From DTQF01 sp038874185 (GTDB lineage Archaea > Micrarchaeota > Micrarchaeia > CABMEP01): DNA of 8,390 bases. Position 1 is the first letter of the stretch, and every line of letters starts with the position of its first letter. Shown here one piece after another: positions 1 through 5,202 of the stretch. The notes under the pieces are model-generated. The model was not told where the DNA came from and made no database searches. It saw nothing but the letters and a program-made list of their open reading frames with translations. The stretch is taken from the NCBI GenBank assembly GCA_038874185.1, contig JAVZCX010000032.1, forward strand, positions 1 to 8,390. Direction: 5' to 3'. A program made the translations under genes and the position numbers.

Positions 1-369
1 TGCATAAAAGAGAAATATGATTACTCTGTTTGGAGAGACTATATAAAAACAGTCAGCACTTCTTGTAACTACCAGAATGTAGACACTTGCTGGGAAAACA
101 TAGCGAAAAGCAAGGGAATAGATACAGAGCTTATAAAGAACTGCTACAATGAGAACGCATTGAAATATGCAGAGCAGGAATACAGTATTAACCAGAAGTA
201 TGGAGTACAGGGCTCACCGACATTATTTATAAACGATATTGAGTATTCTGGTGGTAGAACTGCAGAAGCATACAAACAAACCATATGCTCTGCTTTTGAA
301 ACCCAGCCCAACTCCTGCAGCACAACATTAAGCAGTGAAACTGGCAGCGTAAGTGGAAGCTGCGGATAA
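1..369 (+). CDS. DsbA-like thioredoxin-fold protein, C-terminal part (5' end outside window)
   Basis: The frame is open from the first base to the TAA at 367-369, giving 122 visible residues; the start lies left of the window. An internal TTG at 160 is not a credible start because the frame and the fold continue upstream of it. The decisive motif is G-V-Q-G-S-P-T-L-F-I-N at visible residues 68-78. This is the cis-proline loop of DsbA/thioredoxin_4-type oxidoreductases (P73), followed by the usual G-G-R-x-x-E-A-Y-K helix. The active-site CxxC, expected near the N-terminus, is not in the window. Several extra cysteines are visible (residues 1, 22, 30, 48 and in the tail), and the protein ends in a Ser/Gly/Thr-rich tail with a Cys two residues from the end. 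The family exchanges disulfides outside the membrane, and this one may serve the Cys-rich lipoprotein encoded nearby (inference). The exact subfamily cannot be set without the N-terminus. Confidence 0.8.
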   Translation, partial: CIKEKYDYSVWRDYIKTVSTSCNYQNVDTCWENIAKSKGIDTELIKNCYNENALKYAEQEYSINQKYGVQGSPTLFINDIEYSGGRTAEAYKQTICSAFETQPNSCSTTLSSETGSVSGSCG

Positions 370-370
370 A

Positions 371-383
371 TTTTTTCTTTTTT
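371..383 (+). terminator. Oligo-T terminator after the DsbA-like gene
   Basis: Two runs of six T separated by a C begin right after the TAA stop, in a longer T-rich stretch to about 430. Archaeal RNA polymerase terminates at such non-template T tracts without needing a hairpin, and no stable hairpin is seen here. Confidence 0.6.
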
Positions 384-384
384 G

Positions 385-428
385 TTTTATTATTTTTAAT
401 ATATTATTTTTATTTTATTATTTTTAAT
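385..428. repeat. Direct repeat in convergent intergenic region
   Basis: The 16-mer TTTTATTATTTTTAAT occurs exactly at 385-400 and again at 413-428, a period of 28 bp, with a partial third copy of its core between them. It lies in the gap between two convergent genes. It may simply extend the T-rich terminator of the plus-strand gene, since AT-rich low complexity can produce such repeats by slippage. Confidence 0.5.
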
Positions 429-448
429 TTATTCTGCATTTTATTGAT

Positions 449-925
449 TTATACAAATAAGCTAAAAAGATTACTTAGTAGAATATACATTATAGCTGCA
501 GAAAGAAAAACACCGATAATAGACCCTAATAGCATCTTACTTCTTTTAATACCTAAAATCTCTGCCAGCAGTGTTCCAGTATAAACCCCTGTAGCTGGGA
601 ATGGAAGACCTATAAATATTATCAAAGCCAACATACCTTGATTTTCGTAGGCCTTTGCAAATTTATGTAATTTATTATCAAGTGACTTACCAAGAATAAA
701 TTCACCTATTTTTTGTATCTTTAATATATCCCAAAGCAATAAAATTAAAGGACATACTAATATATTAGATACTATAGCAGGTAAGATAAAAGCTGGATTA
801 TTAATTGAGAAAGCGTAAATTGCTGCGCCTCTAACTTCTGAAATAGGCAAAGCCCCAAGGATAAATGAAATCACTAATGGATCAGATAGGTTTTGCACAA
901 GAAAATATATGGATTCATTTAGCAT
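449..925 (-). CDS. Small integral membrane protein, Sm_multidrug_ex (COG2426) family
   Basis: This 158-residue protein is mostly hydrophobic and close to the usual family length. It has the two family hallmarks: a polar-in-membrane motif L-P-I-S-E-V-R-G at residues 26-33 (family form: small residues then E-x-R-G) and a second re-entrant-looking motif G-L-P-F-P-A-T-G at 106-113 followed by Y-T-G. Membrane segments are likely near residues 17-38, 44-66, 97-123 and 131-153, with a charged loop at about 67-95. The family name 'small multidrug export' rests on weak evidence and the transported substrate is unknown; the paired motifs suggest a transporter-like inverted architecture. The ATG follows a TATA-like box by only about 24 nt, which suggests leaderless translation. 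The 51-bp gap to the upstream lipoprotein gene contains a poly-T tract, so the two are probably transcribed separately. Confidence 0.82.
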   Translation of the reverse strand: MLNESIYFLVQNLSDPLVISFILGALPISEVRGAAIYAFSINNPAFILPAIVSNILVCPLILLLWDILKIQKIGEFILGKSLDNKLHKFAKAYENQGMLALIIFIGLPFPATGVYTGTLLAEILGIKRSKMLLGSIIGVFLSAAIMYILLSNLFSLFV

Positions 926-943
926 TAAATCCCCAAAATTCCC

Positions 944-954
944 AAATATAAAAT
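944..954 (-). promoter_or_regulatory. TATA-like promoter for the Sm_multidrug_ex gene
   Basis: On the minus strand the sequence reads ATTTTATATTT, centred about 24 bases before the ATG. Archaeal TATA boxes sit about 26 bases before the transcription start, so the transcript would begin at or beside the start codon. A short GGGG at minus-strand -9 to -6 could act as a weak ribosome site if the transcript starts further upstream. Confidence 0.45.
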
Positions 955-960
955 AAGAAA

Positions 961-976
961 TTTAAAAAGAAAAAAA
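961..976 (-). terminator. Oligo-T terminator after the Cys-rich lipoprotein gene
   Basis: Directly after the TGA stop the minus strand reads T6-C-T5 and then AAA, a typical archaeal T-tract terminator. It separates the lipoprotein transcript from the membrane-protein gene downstream. Confidence 0.6.
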
Positions 977-1993
977 TCAAACTTTGTAACAAGATCTAGT
1001 TACAAAAGAACATTTGTAACCCGAGTCGCAATCTGCATCTGTGACGCAGTATAGATTATAGCATCTGTGGATTGAAGTGTCACATGCCTGTGACCTTTCG
1101 CAATCATTGTTCGAATTGCAGTATCCTGACTTCACTTTGCATACCTTACTTGTAGAGTCACAATATTCCCAATTCTTACAATCAGAATCACTTGCGCATC
1201 TTCCCGCTGTAACTATGCATTTGTGTGTTTCAGGGTCACATGTTTCGTAACCAGAATATCCTCCAGCACAATCTGATGTTGAGCTGCAGTATCCTTTTCT
1301 TGCAGTGCACTGGTGCGTTGATAAAACACAATACTGCCAGGACTCACATTGGGCATCAGAATCACAGAACTTTGGAGCTACTTCACACCTATGAGTAGTC
1401 AAATCGCATATTTGCCACTTCTGACAGTTTCCATCATTTGCACAGTATCCTTCCCTAACTTTACATTTGTTTGTTCTTTCATCACACTCTTCCCAAAGAT
1501 TGCAGTCTAACCTTGTAAAGCAGTATCCGGCTCTAGGATAGCACATATTTGTTGTGGTGTTGCAAAGCTGCCATCCTGCACAATCATAATCATTGTTACA
1601 TCTTCCTTCTTTAGGGGTACAAAGATGTGTTGTTGAATCACAAACCTCATAATCCTTAGTACAGTAAGTGCTATCGATACAATAGCCTAACTTAACTTTG
1701 CATTCATGCGTTGCAGTGTCGCATTCTTGCCAATCTGGACAATCTGCATTTGCATTACACATCCCTGTTCTAACTACACAAGTGTGTGTTTTTGCATTGC
1801 ATTGCTCATGAGCTGCGCATTCATTATTTGAATCACAGAATCCAACGGCAGCGATACATTTTGAATTATTGCATATCTGCCAACTTCCACAATCAGAATC
1901 TAATTTACATTTCTTAGTTGATGTACATCCAGAAAGAAACACCAACCCCAACAAAATAATCAAAGATAGGAAGACAATTTTCTTTGCATCCAT
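977..1993 (-). CDS. Secreted lipoprotein with twelve four-cysteine repeats
   Basis: This 338-residue protein starts with a basic N-terminus, a hydrophobic stretch (residues 6-20) and a lipobox L-S-G-C with Cys23, so the mature protein should be lipid-anchored outside the cytoplasmic membrane. Everything from residue 29 to the end is twelve tandem units, mostly 26 residues, with the spacing C-x5-C-x5-C-x6-C-x6. The usual look is C-x-x-D-x-D-C-x-x-W-x-x-C-D-x-x-T-H-x-C, then a short linker ending G-Y or G-R. Repeat starts are C29, 53, 79, 105, 132, 158, 184, 210, 236, 266, 292 and 316. All 48 repeat cysteines are kept, which implies two disulfides per unit. The pattern resembles the Cys-rich modules of EB/Dickkopf-like type found in scattered bacterial and archaeal surface proteins, but I do not recognise a named family. 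A ribosome site (GAGTGAT) supports the ATG. The function is unknown; a rod-like surface or adhesion protein is inferred. Confidence 0.8.
   Translation of the reverse strand: MDAKKIVFLSLIILLGLVFLSGCTSTKKCKLDSDCGSWQICNNSKCIAAVGFCDSNNECAAHEQCNAKTHTCVVRTGMCNANADCPDWQECDTATHECKVKLGYCIDSTYCTKDYEVCDSTTHLCTPKEGRCNNDYDCAGWQLCNTTTNMCYPRAGYCFTRLDCNLWEECDERTNKCKVREGYCANDGNCQKWQICDLTTHRCEVAPKFCDSDAQCESWQYCVLSTHQCTARKGYCSSTSDCAGGYSGYETCDPETHKCIVTAGRCASDSDCKNWEYCDSTSKVCKVKSGYCNSNNDCERSQACDTSIHRCYNLYCVTDADCDSGYKCSFVTRSCYKV
980..1909 (-). repeat. Twelve tandem ~78-bp coding repeats (4-Cys module)
   Basis: These are protein-level tandem repeats inside the lipoprotein. Units 2, 3, 5-8 and 10 are exactly 26 residues. 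Unit 4 has one extra residue and unit 9 has four extra between the second and third Cys. Unit 1 is shorter by two between the third and fourth Cys. Unit 11 has a four-residue linker, and unit 12 ends the protein. DNA copies are clearly diverged, so recent slippage is not evident. Confidence 0.85.
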
Positions 1994-2119
1994 ATAATCA
2001 CTCTATTAACTATATATCAATAGATTGCAATTAATAGAAACATAGCAATCTGTAAATTTAATACATCGATTAAATATTTAAATATTATATATAGATTAGT
2101 TAATATAAAACTGATTAAT
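1994..2119. promoter_or_regulatory. Divergent promoter region between lipoprotein gene and pelA
   Basis: The 126-bp gap is very AT-rich. For pelA, TTTAAATA at 2077-2084 matches the archaeal TATA consensus and is followed by TATATATA at 2087-2094 or so; either gives a short leader before the ATG at 2120. The first box lies inside a perfect 14-bp palindrome, AATATTTAAATATT, at 2073-2086. On the lipoprotein side an inverted repeat AGATTGC (2022-2028) / GCAATCT (2045-2051) with a 16-nt loop lies between the two starts and could be an operator. The box for the minus-strand gene is ambiguous: candidates lie near 2011-2017 and near 2054-2063. Confidence 0.5.
1997..2003 (-). promoter_or_regulatory. 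Ribosome binding site of the lipoprotein gene
   Basis: The minus strand reads GAGTGAT and then three bases before the ATG. The GTGAT core is complementary to the archaeal 16S 3' end, and this supports the chosen start. Confidence 0.5.
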
Positions 2120-3151
2120 ATGAAAATAATTAAATTTGATACGAGAAACAGCGAAATGAAAATAGAACCAGAAAATTTCGAGGATTTATGGCATCTTATG
2201 AAGATAATAAATCCTGGAGATATTGTTATTGGAAAAACTATAAGAAGATTTAGATCAGAAGGAGAAAAGGGAGAATCTGGCGAAAAAAAAGAGGTTACAA
2301 TCGAATTGAAAGTTGAAAGGACAGAATTGCATAAAAATGCAAATATATTGAGAGTTATGGGTATTATTTTATCTGGAACTCCAGAAGAATATGTCCAAAA
2401 AGGAAGCCACCATACTATTGATTTCGAAATAGGATATCAATATAAAATAAAAAAAGAAAAATGGACGACTTATGAACTAGATAGAATAAAAGATGCTGAA
2501 AAAAGTAGTAAAAGACCGATATTAAAAATAATTGTAATGGATGACAAAATAGCTAATGTAGCAACGTTAAGAAGTTATGGAGTTGAGTTTGATTTTGAAC
2601 TTGAAAGTAGAACTTCTAAAAGAGACGATGCTTATGAAGAAAAGATAAACAAATATTTTGCAGAACTTGCAAAAGTTATCCAGAACTCGAAACGTGTGCT
2701 CATTGCTGGACCAGGTTTTACTGCAGAGTCTTTTAGAAATTATATAAAAAACAAACATCCGGAATTATTAAAGAATATTACAATTGAACATACAAGCACA
2801 GCAGAAAAAAGTGGAGTTTATGAACTTATAAAAAGTGGAACTGTCAAGCAAATAATGAAAGAAGATAGAATTTCACAAGAATTTGAAAAGATTGAAAAAT
2901 TAATGACTGAACTGGGAAGAAATAGTGGTCTAGTAGTGAAAGGAAGAGAAGAAGTTGATGAGGCAAACCAATATGGGGCACTTGGGGAACTGTATATATT
3001 AGACGAATATGCAAGAAATAATCCTGAAATTCTTGACCAAGCTAAAGAAAAAGGAGTGGAAATTACTGTTTTCACATCTGGAGAAGAACCCTGGAAAAAA
3101 TTGCAAAAATTTGGGGGAATAGCAGGTATATTAAGATTCAAATATAGATAA
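2120..3151 (+). CDS. pelA: Archaeal Pelota (aPelota), ribosome rescue and mRNA surveillance
   Basis: At 343 residues this is the usual length for archaeal Pelota. The N-terminal domain (about 1-130) has D-L-W-H-L at 22-26, P-G-D-I-V near 32-36 and the signature G-S-H-H-T-I-D at 95-101. The central eRF1_2-like domain starts near R132 and holds the A-G-P-G-F turn at 196-200; the GGQ peptide-release motif of eRF1 is absent, as expected for Pelota. The C-terminal eRF1_3 domain has A-N-Q-Y-G-A-L-G-E-L-Y-I-L-D at 282-295 and ends with G-G-I-A-G-I-L-R-F. Pelota enters the A site of stalled ribosomes and, with the ABCE1 ATPase, splits them; archaeal Pelota works with aEF1A. The gene has its own promoter, reads opposite to the lipoprotein gene and converges with dnaG, whose stop is only 35 bp away. 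No good plus-strand T-tract follows it, so its transcript may run into antisense of dnaG. Confidence 0.95.
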   Translation: MKIIKFDTRNSEMKIEPENFEDLWHLMKIINPGDIVIGKTIRRFRSEGEKGESGEKKEVTIELKVERTELHKNANILRVMGIILSGTPEEYVQKGSHHTIDFEIGYQYKIKKEKWTTYELDRIKDAEKSSKRPILKIIVMDDKIANVATLRSYGVEFDFELESRTSKRDDAYEEKINKYFAELAKVIQNSKRVLIAGPGFTAESFRNYIKNKHPELLKNITIEHTSTAEKSGVYELIKSGTVKQIMKEDRISQEFEKIEKLMTELGRNSGLVVKGREEVDEANQYGALGELYILDEYARNNPEILDQAKEKGVEITVFTSGEEPWKKLQKFGGIAGILRFKYR

Positions 3152-3186
3152 AAAAGAAAAATAAAAAGAAATTAAAAAATAGAAAA
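3152..3186 (-). terminator. Poly-T terminator after dnaG
   Basis: Reading the minus strand past the dnaG stop gives repeated T runs (four, six, five, five and six T) broken by single other bases. This is a strong archaeal-type terminator filling the whole gap between the converging dnaG and pelA. The same stretch is A-rich on the plus strand and so does not serve pelA. Confidence 0.65.
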
Positions 3187-4440
3187 TTAAACTTGTTGTT
3201 TTACGAAAATTTGAAGGTTCTGTGGTTTTCTAAATACGTTGCCCATTTTAATTCCTGCTATTGTTTTTATATTAAGAGTTTCTGTTAAATCAACAAGTCT
3301 TTGAGTTATTATTCCATCCAATATAACTGTAGAAACTCCTTTTGCTTCTTGCAATGCTTTTGTTACATCTCTCACTGGAACTTCCCCTATTACATTCATC
3401 TGTTCATCGTAAAATTTAGCTTTTAAAGAACCTTCAAGGGAATTAAGTTCTGATTGTATAATCTCAGGAATTCCTGCTGGAATTAAAGATTCTTCTGTTT
3501 TTGTCTGTTGAGTGATTACCTCCTGTTTCATTGGTTGAGCTGGCTGAATCGGTGGTTCTTTTGAAATAACTGACCTATACTGCTGCTCAAAGGTGCTTTC
3601 TTCCTTTCTCCTTTTTAGTGTGTCTGCCTGCTCGACTGGAACTCTTGATCTTAATGACTTAAGAATTTCTTTTCTTGTTAGTTCTTCTACCTCTGTTCCA
3701 GTGGGGGCTCTTGCTATATAATCAACTTCACAACTATTTAACACTTCCTTCATTATTATCTCTCCACCTCTGTCTCCATCTACAAAGAGTGTTACTTCTT
3801 TCTTCTTACATAGATCAATTATAGATTTTGGAACATTTGCTCCACCTATTGCAATCACATTGTTTATATCATTCTTTAATAAGTTTATTACGTCAGCTCT
3901 TCCTTCAACAAGTATTATTGAGTCTGCGGATTCTATGTTTGGACCAGCCGGTAACTTCTCAGGTCCATAAGAAGAGATCTCTGCTGTCTTTACCTCTGCA
4001 CGAACAAGTTCTGAAAGTTCTTTTCTCTCTGGTATCTCTGTAGTGATCATTTTCTTTACAAGTTCTTTTGCTCTTTCAACTACTTTCTTCCTCTTTATAT
4101 TTCTCGTGTCTTCCACTCTCTGAACTGTTATGTATGCTTCACATGGCCCTACTCTATCAACTGTTTCAAGTGCAGATGCAATAATACAAGTCTCAACAAG
4201 ATCTAAACTCGAAGGGATTTCTATAGTTCCAACTGATTTATTTCCTTTCGGTTGAAGATTAACCTCTATCCTTCCAATTCTTCCATTTTTCTGTAATTCT
4301 CTTAAGTCAAGCTCTTCGCCTAGCAATCCTTCAGTTTGCCCGAATATAGCTCCAACTACATCTGGTTTCTCTACCAAACCTGTGATCTCAACATTTGCAT
4401 GAATCACATATTTAACAGTATCTATGTAAATCTTTCCCAT
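3187..4440 (-). CDS. dnaG: Archaeal DnaG primase-like protein (Toprim), exosome-associated
   Basis: This 417-residue protein fits archaeal DnaG, which lacks the bacterial zinc-binding and helicase-binding domains. The N-terminal archaeal region (about 1-165) opens with K-Y-V-I-H-A-N-V-E-I-x-G and contains the G-R-I-G-R-I-E segment. The Toprim domain (about 171-260) carries the catalytic-type glutamate in L-V-E179-G-R-A-D and the D-x-D pair D221/D223 in F-V-D-G-D-R-G-G, followed by the family signature Y-I-A-R-A-P-x-G-x-E-V-E-E-L-T. A polar, Q/P/K-rich linker (about 271-320) joins a C-terminal domain (about 325-417). In archaea this protein is a stable subunit of the RNA exosome, where it helps bind poly(A)-rich RNA; primer synthesis has been reported for a Sulfolobus homologue, while PriSL is the main replicative primase. 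A perfect AGGTGAT ribosome site fixes the start. It is second in a unit behind another Toprim gene, 43 bp away. Confidence 0.95.
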   Translation of the reverse strand: MGKIYIDTVKYVIHANVEITGLVEKPDVVGAIFGQTEGLLGEELDLRELQKNGRIGRIEVNLQPKGNKSVGTIEIPSSLDLVETCIIASALETVDRVGPCEAYITVQRVEDTRNIKRKKVVERAKELVKKMITTEIPERKELSELVRAEVKTAEISSYGPEKLPAGPNIESADSIILVEGRADVINLLKNDINNVIAIGGANVPKSIIDLCKKKEVTLFVDGDRGGEIIMKEVLNSCEVDYIARAPTGTEVEELTRKEILKSLRSRVPVEQADTLKRRKEESTFEQQYRSVISKEPPIQPAQPMKQEVITQQTKTEESLIPAGIPEIIQSELNSLEGSLKAKFYDEQMNVIGEVPVRDVTKALQEAKGVSTVILDGIITQRLVDLTETLNIKTIAGIKMGNVFRKPQNLQIFVKQQV

Positions 4441-4443
4441 TTT

Positions 4444-4450
4444 ATCACCT
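4444..4450 (-). promoter_or_regulatory. Strong ribosome binding site of dnaG
   Basis: The minus strand reads AGGTGAT, then AAA, then the ATG. This is a seven-base match to the complement of the archaeal 16S 3' end and the clearest Shine-Dalgarno in the window. It fits translation from within a polycistronic message. Confidence 0.75.
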
Positions 4451-4455
4451 ATCGA

Positions 4456-4491
4456 TGCACTAATGAATAATTATTTATGGTCTTTAGTGCA
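4456..4491 (-). repeat. Inverted repeat at the Toprim/dnaG junction
   Basis: TGCACTAA at 4456-4463 and TTAGTGCA at 4484-4491 form a perfect 8-bp stem with a 20-nt AT-rich loop that holds a 10-bp palindrome (4466-4475). One arm covers the last two codons' end and the stop of the Toprim gene. The other ends six bases before the dnaG ribosome site. It could be an mRNA processing or stability hairpin or a modest translation control element. There is no T-tract after it, so a terminator is unlikely. Confidence 0.5.
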
Positions 4492-4972
4492 CCCTTGAAT
4501 TGTCCTTATTCAGAATTACTAATTCCTGACTTTTAATAGGAATTAATAATTCCTCAGTCAAGCACAATTCGTGCTGTGCACATGTAACACGTGCAACAAA
4601 ATCAGCGTAAGCAGTTGAGATCTCCTCTATTGTATTTATACCTAAAATCCAACGAATTGATTTTCTTGTTGTAACATCTACAGATATATTATTTGCAGAT
4701 AGTTCATCTGCAAACCTTTCAAGAAGCTGCTCGCCAGCATCATCATAATCTGTAAGTATTACAACAGTCTTTTCAGTGCCAAGCAAAAGCTGCGCAAGTT
4801 CGTGCGGCTTTTTATTTGATATTTGTATAATCTCTCCTTCATAGAAATGTGAATTTCTAAGAGCATGAATATCACGTTTACCCTCGACGAGAACTATTAC
4901 TCTAGAGGTATTAAGGTGCTCAAGCACCCGTTTAAGTGTTTTTAGCTTTTGTTTGACAACTTCGGTTTTCAT
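4484..4972 (-). CDS. Small Toprim-domain protein (UPF0292-like)
   Basis: The 162-residue protein consists mainly of one Toprim domain. The first motif is V-L-V-E30-G-K-R-D (residues 27-34). The second is L-T-D75-Y-D77-D-A-G (73-80), so the metal-binding Glu and Asp residues are all present. After that come the L-L-E-R-F-A-D-E-L helix, a V-D-V-T-T-R-K-S-I-R-W-I-L strand-helix and an I-E-E-I segment, as in archaeal UPF0292 proteins and, more distantly, RNase M5. The C-terminal tail from about 130 has two Cys and no recognised motif. Toprim proteins of this size act on nucleic acid, but the substrate of this family is unknown; an RNA-processing role is inferred from RNase M5 and from dnaG downstream. 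An in-frame TAA lies just upstream of the ATG, so this is the first possible Met start. No Shine-Dalgarno is seen, in contrast to dnaG. Confidence 0.85.
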   Translation of the reverse strand: MKTEVVKQKLKTLKRVLEHLNTSRVIVLVEGKRDIHALRNSHFYEGEIIQISNKKPHELAQLLLGTEKTVVILTDYDDAGEQLLERFADELSANNISVDVTTRKSIRWILGINTIEEISTAYADFVARVTCAQHELCLTEELLIPIKSQELVILNKDNSRVH

Positions 4973-5202
4973 GTTCGGATTTTAGGCTACTCAACAGCCA
5001 TGCTGATAATATTGCACTTTAATATCATTAAGCCACACTTATTTTTAAACCTTTCTATTTCTTTTAGTAAATTTATACAATTAGCTCTTTATTAAGTCCA
5101 AAATTTATAAGTCCACCTTAATTCTAAAATTTTTTTATCTGATTTTAAGAGATGTTTACTTTTAAGCAAATAGATAATAGCTTTAGATGTTCATCATATC
5201 GT
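4973..5202. other. 230-bp non-coding gap between the ankyrin and Toprim genes
   Basis: No credible gene is seen here on either strand. It holds the 3' flank of the ankyrin gene, several minus-strand TATA-like sequences (two TATAAATTT copies at about 5070-5078 and 5101-5109, and the better box at 5042-5049), a direct repeat TAAGTCCA at 5093-5100 and 5108-5115, and an AT-rich imperfect hairpin (TCTAAAAT at 5123-5130 with ATTTTAAGA at 5142-5150). The hairpin may mark the ankyrin transcript end. Near the Toprim start, GGCT/AGCC (4984-4998) makes a four-pair stem around a minus-strand mini-ORF of four codons (5001-4987). Confidence 0.5.
5041..5055 (-). promoter_or_regulatory. BRE/TATA promoter of the Toprim-dnaG unit
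   Basis: The minus strand reads GAAAGG directly followed by TTTAAAAAT, which fits the archaeal BRE plus TATA layout. Transcription would start near 5019, giving a leader of about 45-50 nt before the Toprim ATG. It is the best promoter-like sequence in the gap. Confidence 0.6.

Noticed and set aside
160..369. A 69-residue stand-alone gene starting at TTG 160
   Set aside because: The same frame is open back to base 1 and the upstream residues continue the thioredoxin-like domain, so this is the 3' part of a longer gene.
980..1909. Regular ~78-bp periodicity as a CRISPR array or EGF repeats
   Set aside because: The frame is open throughout, the units are diverged at DNA level, and each has four rather than six cysteines with different spacing from EGF.
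2567..3141. Minus-strand open frames opposite pelA
   Set aside because: The plus strand encodes a full-length, well-conserved Pelota; the opposite frames show no family likeness.
4973..5202. Small RNA or tRNA in the gap upstream of the Toprim gene
   Set aside because: No cloverleaf is visible and the C-box-like AATGATA on the minus strand has no suitable D box partner; the only stem is four pairs.
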